Shown here piece by piece: positions 11,188-21,171 of a stretch of DNA of 64,000 nucleotides (the first letter of the stretch is position 1; every line of letters starts with the position of its first letter). The DNA is from Ambrosia x helenae (taxonomy: Eukaryota > Streptophyta > Magnoliopsida > Asterales > Asteraceae): positions 92,469,084 to 92,533,083 of the forward strand of contig CM061231.1 in the NCBI GenBank assembly GCA_030844895.1, written 5' to 3'. A model generated the notes under the pieces. The model had not been told where the DNA came from. It ran no database searches and saw nothing but the letters and a program-made list of their open reading frames with translations. The translations under genes were made by a program, and so were the position numbers.

Positions 11188-11327
11188 TGTGAGCCGAGGG
11201 TCTCTCTGGAAGCAGCCTCTTTGCCGCCTATGGTAGAGGTAAGGTTTGCCTACATCCCACACTCCCCAGACCCTACCAATAGCTATGCTATTTAGTGGAA
11301 TTTACTGGGCTTGGTTGTTGTTGTTGT
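11188..11327 (+). mobile_element. SINE 3' part, Au/TS-like, with 15-bp TSD
   Basis: Carries the widespread plant SINE block GAGCCGAGGGTCTCTCTGG, the AGGTAAGGTTTGCCTACA-type segment and a terminal (TTG)n tail. Flanks ATCTCTCTAGCATAT (11173-11187) and ATCTCTCTAACATAT (11328-11342) match at 14 of 15 positions. The tRNA-related 5' head is missing, so the copy is 5'-truncated. The family name is from memory and less sure than the SINE call. Confidence 0.75.
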
Positions 11328-11342
11328 ATCTCTCTAACATAT

Positions 11343-11540
11343 AATATTTAAGTGGTACATTGAATAAATGCACTCTTTACAAAAGAAATAAGTTAACAAA
11401 GAGTAACATGTTCAGTAAGCTCTTAACCGTCTCGTATAAAGTCTGCTTAACCGGGGTAAACTCAAGGCCCAAATCCTTAAGTTTTTGGTTTGAAAATTTG
11501 TAAGGCTTTGCTCTAGGCTTTGTCTCATCTTTACACCTGT
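11343..11540. other. Short spacer before MULE-1
   Basis: AT-rich sequence with no recognisable gene, ending at the MULE-1 target-site duplication. Confidence 0.5.
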
Positions 11541-11549
11541 AATTTAATA

Positions 11550-12670
11550 GAATCATTTGCAAAAATAGTGGGTTTATTATTTTACAAATTACTTTTGGGG
11601 GGTATTGGGGGAAAAAACCAAAAGTGGTGATATATGGAACTCAAATGGCGGCATCTAATTAACCTAAGCTTGATGCCGCCAATTGAGATCTTGACATTGA
11701 AGCCGCCAATTTAGTATAAGGGTTTGAAGCCGCCAATTGAATTTAAGTGTTTGATGCCGCCAATTCATTTCTAACTTTCATTTCTTATATAAGTCGAGGC
11801 CTCTGCCCATTCTCTCCATCCCATTCCACACCTATACAAATACATTATAACCACAATAAACCCCCATTTACAACACATTGTAAAAAACTAAACAAAATAA
11901 CAATATGCGATATAATACTTTTCCCGCAATTGTTTTGGAGGGTACGGTTTTTCATTGATATTGGGTCGATGTTACATTCACATGAAGTTTTAACAGTCTT
12001 GGGCGGGGATGAGCCGTGCTTAAAAGCATCCGCTCCTGTCTCATCCCCTCCTTGGCATCGCTTTTCTGGGGTCCAAAAAAGCGGTGCCTTTGGATCGGTG
12101 TTACATCCACATGAAACTACTTGGATCGATGTTACATCCACACGTGGTATGACACGTGTAGAATGCAACGTTGTCACTGTAGTTTATAATATTTTGCCGT
12201 TGGTTGTCGGTGGTGCTCTCAATCTCCAGTCTACCAAACCCGGACATTCCAACGGTCTGTTTAGGGGAGTCAACTTTCCAGACAAAGCCTGTAGGGCAAG
12301 GCCATCCGGTGTTGAAGAATCACATCATGTGATTAGCGACGTCGAAGACATCGGATGATGCGGTTCTTCACCGTGCTACTTTGGTATGGCAGCCTGGGTT
12401 GACCATTGGGTACCTGTAGATTTGGTACACATGTTCAACAGATTGATTGATGTTCCCCTGTTTAATTCAGATGGGTTCCCCTGGAATGTGGGAAACGGAA
12501 ACTTAATAAACTCGATAGATTGTATAGTTTGATTGAGTAGTTTGGAATTGGTTATCTCGGAAATAAATTGTCTTGTAACTCGGTAGGCTGTATAGTTTGA
12601 TTGAGTAGTTTGGAAAAATAGTTGTTAAGTAAATTTGTATTATTTGTTTTAAATAAATCTATCATTATTA
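11550..12670 (+). repeat. MULE-1 left terminal arm
   Basis: Holds the TIR, five copies of a GGCGGCATC-type motif (11644-11770), then a stretch that is repeated inverted in the right arm. Within it three related ~22-bp units occur at about 11970, 12098 and 12123 (TCGATGTTACATTCACATG and variants). A plus-strand open frame at 11747-12358 has a counterpart in the right arm, but the match may come from nucleotide-level repeat conservation, so I do not call a gene. The arm end near 12540-12670 still matches 18580-18720 inverted. Confidence 0.8.
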
Positions 12671-12860
12671 CCTGGCCCGTTTTCAATCGTTGGGTGGTGG
12701 TCCTTGATTCCCGTACTGATCATCGGGAAAGAGGTTTAAATTCAGTGCGGTCGAAGGTCCTGGTCGGGTCGAAGGTCCTGGGTCACACGAATTATGCGGG
12801 GGATGGTAATGTAAATCACTAACATCGTTAAACATTAATAGGAGAAACAACAATACATAA

Positions 12861-13929
12861 TCAAGTAACATGACGAGAAGTTGCTTCACAACGGCATTTG
12901 TATAGCTCATCTGCCATGTGTCGTCGATAATTCACACAAGCATCTTCGACGTCGATTTCTAGCGACAACGACTTTTTTCTCACAAGCCTCTCCATCATCA
13001 TACAAACCAAGACACCAGCATTATCAACCTTTCCCTTGTCTTGGGGCACATCTAATTCAACTAAACCAACAGAAATTGGTGTTTTGTCCACACGATTAGA
13101 CTTCAGCCAGTAACGAATACGTTTTAGAAACCATTCGAAAAAAAGCCTAATCATCTCCATATAGTGAGAAACTTCGCGTCGCCTTTCGTTTCTCCATCTC
13201 TTATCAGTCCAATACTGGGTAATTACCATGTTTCTTAGATCAATTAGGATAAGCAGCCAGTCTCCCACCCCCATCGATAAAGGAAGGTAAACGCGGTCAA
13301 CCTCCCAGAATGGCGGGTAGGGTTCCATTCTTCCAGCCATGTCGAGGGCAACTGAAGAATTCGAGTCCTTCATTTCATCATAGAAGGCAGGGGGTAACAC
13401 TGTCCAACGTAGCTGTGAAGCAGGATCTCTTAAAAGCTTTGCTTGTCTAAGTCGCATCAGTCTTACCGTCCACGCCTCAACGTGCTGAAATCATAATAAT
13501 GCATAAGGTTCGTTACTGAGTTAAGCAAATCAATTTACTTTCAAGTTAAATTAACGTGAAAATTACCGTTGCGGATAGCGCCCTGTTGGGGGGTTGACAC
13601 CCTAGAAGTGTACCCCAAAAATTTATGTCTAGTTTGGCGGAAATGAAGCGAGTGTAGCAAAATGGGGCATCCCCGTTTGTATAAAAGTCGACAACATCAG
13701 CAGACCAGTTGTTTCTGCATTGTTGGTTTTCTTGCGGGTTTTCTTTGGGCTTGTCTTGGTCGTTTTCGGCTGCTTTCACTTGTGGGTTACTTGAAGTCGA
13801 ACCAGCCGTGAATGTTGTTGATGGCTTGCGTAAACGCCTCCAAATCTGCTCGGTCGATTTTACCATTTTAGGAGTTGGTTGTGAACAGTAAAAGCCTTCT
13901 CCATTGTTTTCCATTGTTATAGATTTCAA
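12861..13929 (-). CDS. ULP1/C48-protease-like protein lacking catalytic residues (two exons)
   Basis: Minus strand, exons 13929-13567 and 13484-12861, joined by a clean GT-AG intron (ACG|GTAATT, TTTCAG|CAC), giving 328 residues. Residues 105-160 match the substrate-binding front of plant transposon ULP1-like domains (FWGTLLGC, ALSATHVEAW, LRWTVLPPAF). The protease core follows: VDRVYLPL (183-190), GDWLLILIDL (195-204), VPQ (267-269) and DNAGVLVCMMMERL (275-288). In active C48 enzymes these positions are xHWVL, YDS and DCG. Here the His is Asp196, the Asp after Tyr212 is Trp213 and the Cys is Ala277, while the Gln (269) is kept. The N-terminal 100 residues are polar. A further 3' exon with GPST repeats near 12700-12800 is possible. 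The promoter region is the motif array at 13997-14190. Confidence 0.75.
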
Positions 13930-13996
13930 ATATGAGTGGGTAAGAGAGAAAGAAGTTGAGTGAGTTTTGTTTGTGAATCAGCTAGCTGCTTGCTTT

Positions 13997-14195
13997 TAAA
14001 GAGGTGAACCCTTGTAATGGTTTGGCGGCATCTACATGAAGCCTCGTAATGGTTTAGCGGCTTCTATACCTCGTAATGGTTTGGCGGCATCATAAAAAGT
14101 TGAAGCCTCTAAATGGTTTAGCGGCTTCTACACCTCGTAATGGTTTGGCGGCATCATAAAAAGTTGAAGCCGCTAAATGGTTAAGCGGCTTCTAC
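13997..14195. promoter_or_regulatory. GGCGGCATC-motif array upstream of the ULP1-like gene
   Basis: About seven near-regular units built on AATGGTTTGGCGGCATC and the variant GGTTTAGCGGCTTC, alternating with the reverse form GAAGCC(G/T)CTAAATGG. The same core is found beside both TIRs and upstream of the transposase, so it is probably a binding or regulatory site of this element (inference). Confidence 0.65.
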
Positions 14196-14197
14196 AT

Positions 14198-14804
14198 GAA
14201 GTGGAAAATGCCCAGGCTGACGTTTTTGGCTCTCTATACAGTCTGGCAGGGCCTGCCAGTCAGGTAACCGGACCTTCGGACGCGTTGTCCTTGGCTAGTA
14301 CACGGGTGTCGCACCATGTCCGGGCCGTTTTCGGGTTTCCGGGGCCTGATCCAGGCGGCCCGAAAACGGCCAGGAGGTCATTTTTCAAAAAACCCACAAA
14401 GTGGAAAATGCCCCAGGCTGACGTTTTTGGCTCTCTATACAGTCTGGCAGGGCCTGCCAGTCAGGTAACCGGACCTTCGGACGCGTTTTCCTTGGCTAGT
14501 ACACGGGTGTCGCACGATGTCCGGGCCGTTTTCGGGTCTCCGGGGCCTGATCCAGGCGGCCCGAAAACGGCCATGAGGTCATTTTTCAAAAAACCCACAA
14601 AGTGGAAAATGCCCCAGGCTGACGTTTTTGGCTCTCTATACAGTCTGGCAGGGCCTGCCAGTCAGGTAACCGGACCTTCGGACGCGTTGTCATTGGCTAG
14701 TACACGGGTGTCGCACGATGTCCGGGCCGTTTTCGGGTCTCCGGGGCCTTATCCAGGCGGCCCGAAAACGGCCATGAGGTCATTTTTTAAAAAACCCACA
14801 AAGT
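14198..14804. repeat. GC-rich tandem repeat, three units of about 203 bp, each with an internal hairpin
   Basis: Units start at GTGGAAAATGCCC near 14201, 14401 and 14603, and a fourth truncated start lies near 14802. Each carries the arms GGCCGTTTTCGGG and CCCGAAAACGGCC around a 20-odd-base loop. GC content is far above the surroundings. A frame stays open across all three units, but that follows from the repeat length and I do not call a gene. Confidence 0.85.
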
Positions 14805-14965
14805 GGAAAATACATAGTACATAAACACATAATACATAAAAACATAATACATAAATCCTAATCCCAACAAACTTATTTAAAGCTTACATAAACACATACT
14901 AAAATCCTAAATTACTTGGGAGTAGCCAGTGGTGATGGTGGTGATGGCCTGCTGGTGTAGCCTGC

Positions 14966-15424
14966 TCATGGGGGGTTGGCTGTACCTTGGTTTTGGGGGA
15001 TCTGTGTACTCTCTTGCATCCGGGGGGTGGGTGCTGACAACCTTAAACGATCCAAATCCCTTAGAGCCATGGCATAATCCACAACCCAGGCCAACTCCTC
15101 TTCCGTTAACTCATCATCTGCTGGGGGAGTAGGATGACTTGTATGAGTAGGAGCAGGAGGATGAGTTATTTGAGTAAGAGCAGGAGTAGTTATTTGTGCA
15201 GTAGGAGGATTATAGAACGAAGGTTGTGCAGGAGTAGGAGGAGATGAAAATGGTAGTCGCCGTCCCCGGCGAGAGTATCGCCGGACATTTGAAGATCCGT
15301 CACATTCGTGATAACCGCCACCCATAGTTTGTAAACCCGATGAACAGAGGAAATTGTGACTTAGATTGAGACTTGATATGGTATTTATAATAGTTAAAGC
15401 ATCAGAGTGGTTTTGCGGCATCAT
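14966..15424 (-). CDS. Small proline-rich ORF of MULE-1
   Basis: Minus-strand frame of 152 codons. The first Met codons lie inside the motif array, and a better start may be MGGGYHECDGSSNVRRYSRR (15325), giving 119 residues. The order is a basic, Arg-rich start (RRYSRRGRRLPF), a long Pro/Thr/Ser linker (PTPAQPSFYNPP, ITHPPAPTHTSHPTPP), then an acidic helix ELTEEELAWVVDYAMALRDL. I do not recognise the family. It is divergently placed from the transposase across the array at 15404-15610, so the two may share a bidirectional promoter. Its composition is protein-like, but expression is unproven. Confidence 0.5.
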   Translation of the reverse strand: MMPQNHSDALTIINTISSLNLSHNFLCSSGLQTMGGGYHECDGSSNVRRYSRRGRRLPFSSPPTPAQPSFYNPPTAQITTPALTQITHPPAPTHTSHPTPPADDELTEEELAWVVDYAMALRDLDRLRLSAPTPRMQESTQIPQNQGTANPP

Positions 15425-15612
15425 GAAAAGTTGATGCCTCAGAATGGTTTGGCGGCATCATGATGCCTCAGAATGGTTTGGCGGCATCATGATGCCTTAG
15501 AATGGTTTGGCGGCATCATACAAAGTTGATGCCTCAGAATGGTTTGGCGGCATCATGATGCCTTAGAATGGTTTGGCGGCATCATACAAACTTGATGCCT
15601 ATTTAAGGGATA
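15404..15612. promoter_or_regulatory. GGCGGCATC-motif array and probable transposase promoter
   Basis: Six near-identical units of AGAATGGTTTGGCGGCATC separated by CATGATGCCT-type spacers. Downstream is a TATA-like CTATTTAAGG near 15600, about 125 bases before the transposase ATG. Toward the minus side, ATTTATAATAG near 15385 could serve the Pro-rich ORF. Confidence 0.65.
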
Positions 15613-15727
15613 CTCATCCCAATCCATCAACACACCAAACTTTCTTCCTAAACTATCTCTATATCTCACAAACCTACTTTCTCCCCCCCCCCCCCCCACA
15701 CCATAAAAAAAATAACCTTCAAATCAA

Positions 15728-18343
15728 ATGGCTTCTTTCGTTCCATACGTGGTTAGATTATACTGGGGTGGTAAGTTTTCATACGTAAACGGGGTTGTTC
15801 AAGATGATAACTCGTTTGAATCATCGAGCTTTATTATGCGAGAGAAGATGTCTTTTGAACAACTGGTTGAATGTGTATGTGCTCATGTTAATATCAACAA
15901 GGAAGCTGTTACTGTCAAACTCCTGCTCGGATACACTTATGCTGGGTACTCTCAAACCAGCCAAATTTTCAACAACGACGGGGTTGATATGATGGATTAT
16001 TTAGCCGCTGAGAGACGTGGCGAGTTTGTTGCGGAGATCTATGTTGAATGGCAACAAGACCCTCCGTTACAACAGCTTACTTTTACTAACCTGCTACGTG
16101 ACGTGTCGAACGTAAATGTTGTACCACCCTTTGGGTCTCAGCATGGTTTCCCCCCAATGGAACATGATGCCGATAACGAAGTAAATGACGAGGCAGGATC
16201 CCCTATGACGGACGAAGAATGTTTACAAGAACCTCAATATGTTGCCGGTAATGACAACAATGACGGGTTTGATGAATCCGGAAGCGGAGACTCTAAAGAC
16301 ACGGAAGATAGTGATGACGAACAACCGGCATCAGAAGACTCTGAAGACTCCGCAAACGAGGCCGATCCTAGTCAGGCGACGACCCAACAGACACCACCAA
16401 ATGACAACCTGGCTCTCCAGTTAGGTCCACGTCAACACTACGATCCTCAAGATGATGTGGAGCTAACAGATTACATGGTTCAAGAATACGAAGAGGATGA
16501 CTTCGTGTTATGGAACCCAAAAGCAGGGGACAATATCCGGCTTGGTATGTATTTCAAATCAAAAGAAGAGGTAGACCGTGCGGTTAGACAGTGGAACATC
16601 CGTCGTGAACGGGAGATGTATGTCAAGGCAAGCAAACCGAAGGTATACACGGTCGTATGTTACACCAGACACCCAAAGTTTGTAAATCCTTTCTCTAGTG
16701 GCCGCAAGTGTGAGTGGCGTTGCATGGCATCGATTCGGTCTGACTCACATTACTGGCGAATTACTGTATGGGCTACAAAACACAGCTGTTATTCTTCGGT
16801 CGTACGTAATAGCAACAGAAGTTTAAAAGCAAAGGATATTGCAAAAAACATCTTACCGCAAATTCGTACGGACATCAAGCTTAAGGTAAAACATATCCAA
16901 ACCCATGTCAAGCAGGCCCTGAATGTTGATGTTTCGTATTCCAAGGCGTGGCGAGCAAGAAGAAAGGCCATAGAAACTATCTATGGTGACTGGGACAGCA
17001 ATTTCAAGGAGTTACCCACATACCTTATGCGGCTGCAGTCGAGGAACCCAGGTACCGTTGTTACGTTCTTTAATCATCCGAACGGGGATCCGAATTACCC
17101 CACGTTTAAATATATTTTTTGGGCATTCGGTCCTTGTATCCGTGCATTCCATCGATGCATGCTTGTCATATCGGTGGACGCGACTCATCTGAAAGGACCC
17201 TACCGGGGTAAGCTGATCCTTGCGGTAACAAAGAATGCAAACAACTACATCCTGCTTGTGGCGTATGCTGTCGTTGACGAAGAGACTGTACACAGCTGGT
17301 GTTGGTTTTTCCAAAACCTTTCTGAGTACGTTACCCTTAATAGCATGGGGCCTTTGTGTGTGATATCAGACAGACACAACGGCATAATTAATGCTATGGA
17401 AAACCTTCCACAGTGGAAGCAACCCAACGCCTACCATCGTTACTGTCTTCGTCACATCAGAAGCAATTTCAGCGGGAGGTTCCGAAACAAAACCCTACGG
17501 AAACTGTGTTGGTCAATTGGTAGCACATCTCAGGACGTAAAGTATCGCTGGGCTGTTAGCGAAATGAGGCTGAAAAATCAAGAGGCATGGGACTACCTTA
17601 ACAACATTGATAAGACTAAGTGGACGGTTAGGTATGATAAAGAGCGTCGTCGGTGGGGTAACCTAACGACGAACATTTCGGAGTCCATGAACAACGTCTT
17701 GCGTGAAGCGCGACTACTGCCTATCACAGCTCTCATTGACTACACCTTTCGCAGAGACGTCGAACAATATGTTAAGCACACTCAAATTTCGAGCGGTTGC
17801 AACACACCTCTACCCCCTCGCATATGGAGCAGGTATGAGAGCCTTTTGGGAGTTGCTATGCAGCATGAAGTGACGATGTACGATGCGAATGCGTTAAGGT
17901 GCAATGTTCTTTCAAGGGTTGAGACAAATGACAGGGGCGGAAATGACTACACCGTTGAGTACAAAAAAAAGGTATGCTCGTGTGGAAAATGGCAAATGCA
18001 AAGATTTCCATGTTCACATGCAATTGCTGTTTGCAATTGGTTGGGTAAAAGCCCTCACAGTATTACTAGTTGGAAATTCCACACAGACACCTACATTCAA
18101 CAGTACAACAGTCATTTTTACACCTTGGGGCATAAGTCTGAATGGCCGGCGGAAGAGTGGAGAATTCAAGGGGACCCGTCGATGATTACTACACATCGAG
18201 GCAGAGTACGTCAGAGAAGAATACAAAATGAGATGGATGTGAATTATGACGATCGCCCGAGGCGTCATGCATGCACTCGATGTGGAGAAACGGGCCATAA
18301 CAGGAAGAGTTGTGGAAATGCAAGGCGTCAACGAAATCAGTGA
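15728..18343 (+). CDS. MuDR-type MULE transposase, intact, 871 aa
   Basis: Catalyses cut-and-paste transposition of Mutator-like elements in the nucleus. Single exon from ATG at 15728 (MASFVPYVVRLYWGG). The order is a PB1-like N-terminal domain (about 1-110), an acidic Asp/Glu/Ser linker (about 150-230), and a MuDR DNA-binding-type zinc domain (about 250-360, with FKSKEEVDRAVRQW). The MULE DDE core has D484 in SVDATHLKG, D548 in ISDRH and E652 in NISESMNNVL. A SWIM zinc finger (C750, C752, C762, H764) and a C-terminal CCHC knuckle (C849, C852, H857, C862) follow. All catalytic and zinc residues are present with no stop, so it may encode active enzyme. A C13-type homopolymer sits in the 5' leader near 15685. 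Confidence 0.95.
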   Translation: MASFVPYVVRLYWGGKFSYVNGVVQDDNSFESSSFIMREKMSFEQLVECVCAHVNINKEAVTVKLLLGYTYAGYSQTSQIFNNDGVDMMDYLAAERRGEFVAEIYVEWQQDPPLQQLTFTNLLRDVSNVNVVPPFGSQHGFPPMEHDADNEVNDEAGSPMTDEECLQEPQYVAGNDNNDGFDESGSGDSKDTEDSDDEQPASEDSEDSANEADPSQATTQQTPPNDNLALQLGPRQHYDPQDDVELTDYMVQEYEEDDFVLWNPKAGDNIRLGMYFKSKEEVDRAVRQWNIRREREMYVKASKPKVYTVVCYTRHPKFVNPFSSGRKCEWRCMASIRSDSHYWRITVWATKHSCYSSVVRNSNRSLKAKDIAKNILPQIRTDIKLKVKHIQTHVKQALNVDVSYSKAWRARRKAIETIYGDWDSNFKELPTYLMRLQSRNPGTVVTFFNHPNGDPNYPTFKYIFWAFGPCIRAFHRCMLVISVDATHLKGPYRGKLILAVTKNANNYILLVAYAVVDEETVHSWCWFFQNLSEYVTLNSMGPLCVISDRHNGIINAMENLPQWKQPNAYHRYCLRHIRSNFSGRFRNKTLRKLCWSIGSTSQDVKYRWAVSEMRLKNQEAWDYLNNIDKTKWTVRYDKERRRWGNLTTNISESMNNVLREARLLPITALIDYTFRRDVEQYVKHTQISSGCNTPLPPRIWSRYESLLGVAMQHEVTMYDANALRCNVLSRVETNDRGGNDYTVEYKKKVCSCGKWQMQRFPCSHAIAVCNWLGKSPHSITSWKFHTDTYIQQYNSHFYTLGHKSEWPAEEWRIQGDPSMITTHRGRVRQRRIQNEMDVNYDDRPRRHACTRCGETGHNRKSCGNARRQRNQ

Positions 18344-18579
18344 ATGACCCTACAGGGTTGTGTCAGTCCTATCATCACGGTCATCTTTTTTATGTTGTTT
18401 AGTTTGCATTATCTGTATCGTCAATCACCTTTTGCTTTCATGGATGAGTTGGGTGACTCATCTCATCATGTTCTGTACTAGCTTTATTTAATAATGGCAG
18501 AATTATTATGGTACTGTTAATTTTAATACCACTACTATTATTATCAGAACTTTTCTAATATAAAAGTAAATAAACACAT

Positions 18580-20041
18580 GTAGTAATGATAGATTTATTT
18601 AAAACAAATAATACAAATTTATTTAACAAATATTTTTCCAAACAAGTCAATCGAACAAACTATACAATCTACCGAGTTACAAGACAATGTATTTCCGAGA
18701 TCACCAATTCCAATAGCTTGTGTGTAAGTTTATTTTGCGTAAAGACATCATTCTACATATACCTCCTTATCTAAAAGAAACCATGCCCGTAGTGTTTGAA
18801 GCCTAGTTCTTTTGGACACAGGTACAGTGAGATTGATAACTTCTCTATGGAAGTTGCTAGAATAGTTAAACAAAAGCTGAAATTGAACAGTTATTTGGAA
18901 TGTTTCTGATCATTTCAGTTATGCCATCATTATTCCAGTCTCCCGAGATCACCAATCCCAATATTCTACCGCTGCTTCATTGAGTTTCTATTTTGCGCCT
19001 TCCATCTCCATTGCTTCAGTGACATCAACAATTGCTTTATTGAAGTCAAACCTGTAGCTGTGGACACAGAAAGGCGTTCTTCCAGTCAGCGGGAAATAAG
19101 GACCGCATTCAGATTCAAACCCATCTGAATGCGGTAGGGGAAGCATATCAATATGTTGAACATTGGTACCAAATCTACAGGTACTTAATGATCAACCCAG
19201 GCTGCCACACCGAAGTAGCACGATGAAGAATCGCATCATCCGTTGTCGCCAACGTCGCTAATGATTGACCGTGATTCTTCAACATAGGATGGCCTTGTGC
19301 TACAGGGTTAGCCTGGAAGGTTGTCCCCCCTAAAGAGTCTGTCGCCATGAATAGAGGTGGTACACTGGAGATTGAGAGCACCACCGACAACCGACTCTAT
19401 AATACTATAAACTACAAAGACAACGTTGCATTCTACACGTGTTATACCATGTGTGGATGTAACATCGATCCAAGTAGTTTCATGTGGATGTAACACCGAT
19501 CCAAAGACCGCGCTTTCTTGGACCCCAGAAAGAGGGACGCCACAGCATGGCTTATCCCCGCAGAAAACAGTTAAAACTCCATGTGAATGTAACATCGACC
19601 TAATATCAATAAAAAACCGTTCCCTCCAGAACAATTGGTATTTTCTTTGGTTTTCTACGATAGGTGGCATTTGAGTATGTGTGATTTGAGTGTGTGGTGT
19701 GGATGTGGATGGAGAATGGTAATCTGGTGGGAGATTATTTATATGAGGGATGCCTCATTATCAATTGGCGGCATCAAAGGGATGCATTACATTGATTTGG
19801 CGGCATCATGTTTCAATTGGCGGCATCAAGAGGATACCTAATACTCAATTGGCGGCATCAAGGAGGGATCCCTTAAAATCAAATGGCGGCATTGACTACA
19901 AGATCTCAATTGGCGGCATCAAGCTTAGATTTATTAGATGCCGCCAATCCATTTCTATACATCACCAATTTTGATTTTTTCCCCCAATACCCCCCAAAAG
20001 TAATTTCTAAAATGATAAACCCCTATTTTTGCAAATGATTC
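18580..20041 (-). repeat. MULE-1 right terminal arm
   Basis: Inverted counterpart of the left arm. From the right end inward it holds the TIR, seven GGCGGCATC-type motifs (19753-19950), the ~22-bp repeated units (19440-19600) and the block near 18580-18720. A middle part (about 18780-19150) has no match in the left arm. On its minus strand it contains a coding-like stretch (FDFNKAIVDVTEAMEMEG at about 19000-19060) that could be a captured host fragment; I do not recognise it. Confidence 0.78.
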
Positions 20042-20271
20042 AATTTAATATCATCCACTTTAGCATTCTTTACATTTATTTAGCTTTAATTTAAAAGTAA
20101 CGATTTTGGGCCATTAATATATTGTTTGAGCCCATTACAAAAAGAAGTCCTTTCTTGGATTCTCATGTAACATCTGATGTCGTCATAGTAGTGTACCTGT
20201 GCAAATATGGATTCCTATGATTTAGATTATATTTTCATGTATGTTTATTGTATTATCAGGGTTGCGGACGG

Positions 20272-20464
20272 CACTGGCGAAGCATAGTAAGGGCGGGGAG
20301 GGGCGGCCGACCCCCTCGGATTTTCGCACAGAAGTTTCAATTATATAGTATTCGTATAGAAAATTTTGAAAATATAGGGTTTTGACCCCCCGAAACGGGT
20401 TTTTCGACCCCCCGAAACTAGTGACTTCCGACCCCCCGAACCTTCGGGTCAAGCTTCGCCACTG
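20272..20464. mobile_element. hAT-type MITE, copy 2, perfect 8-bp TSD
   Basis: A 193-bp element with ends CACTGGCGAAGC and GCTTCGCCACTG, flanked by GCGGACGG at 20264-20271 and 20465-20472. Related to the copy at 8120-8294. Contains repeated CGACCCCCCGAAAC units. No coding capacity. Confidence 0.9.
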
Positions 20465-20472
20465 GCGGACGG

Positions 20473-21161
20473 AGTCCAAAATGAAATACATGCTATTGTT
20501 TTCTAAATATTTTTTTGTTGATGTCAGGCCGGATAGGTTGAGAACTATATAATTGATACACAACATATACAAACAATAAAGTTGATAGACGCACTTTATA
20601 AATTCAATGCTTTCTTATAGACAGAAAGTAAATCCCTAGCCTCTTTTCTTTAAAACACTCATAGTCCTAATTTATCTTCTTAGGTACAAGATGGAGGATT
20701 GAATAGGAAGGGCGGTGTTCCGTTTGACACATTACAGTTACAATATTTTGGACTAATCATAGGAAATATAGGGCTACTACAAGATTCTTTCAAACAAAAT
20801 TTAATTTTAACAAAGACAATTAAAAGTTGAATTTCAGAAGCTAATATTGTTAGGTTTGAAACACACAACCACCGTATACCACATCTTAACCGAATGAATC
20901 AGGAAGCCTTTGTAAATGCTCATGAATTTAGCCACAAACGCTGCAAATTACACGTCAGAAAAACATATATATCAACCACCTTGCTTAACAAACTTAGCGG
21001 TACAAAAAAAAAACACCTCATGAAATCTTTCTGTCTTGATGAAAACCACAACATTTCATTTTTTGGCTAAAGGTTGACTAATGATTTGACTTCACTACAT
21101 GTATTCTAAATACTTGAGAAAGAGAACCAACTATTTTACAACATCTAAATGTATCAATCGA
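20473..21161. other. Spacer between MITE and MULE-2
   Basis: AT-rich unique-looking sequence with no recognisable gene or repeat. Confidence 0.4.
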
Positions 21162-21171
21162 CAATTTGAGC

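Larger units (their letters stand above)
11550..20041. mobile_element. MULE-1: complete Mutator-like element, 8,492 bp, perfect 9-bp TSD
   Basis: Bounded by AATTTAATA at 11541-11549 and 20042-20050. Terminal inverted repeats start GAATCATTTGC and include TTACTTTTGGGGGGTATTGG. They stay recognisably similar for well over 100 bp and then grade into long inverted arms (about 11550-12670 and 18580-20041). Internal order: left arm, ULP1-like gene (minus), motif array, GC-rich tandem repeat, small Pro-rich ORF (minus), second motif array, transposase (plus), right arm. The TIRs differ by substitutions and small indels, so this insertion looks older than MULE-2, although its transposase frame is intact. 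The 9-bp TSD and transposase type place it in Mutator (established knowledge). Confidence 0.95.

Noticed and set aside
11747..12358. 203-codon frame in the left arm of MULE-1
   Set aside because: Built largely of repeated 22-bp units; no recognised domain, so it is listed only within the arm.
14177..14824. 215-codon frame across the GC-rich tandem repeat
   Set aside because: Follows from the repeat length and GC richness; no domain, and hairpin arms explain the sequence better.
13997..15612. Regularly spaced repeats that could be read as a CRISPR-like array
   Set aside because: Units vary, occur in both orientations, have no unique spacers and lie in a plant MULE; they are subterminal or promoter motifs.
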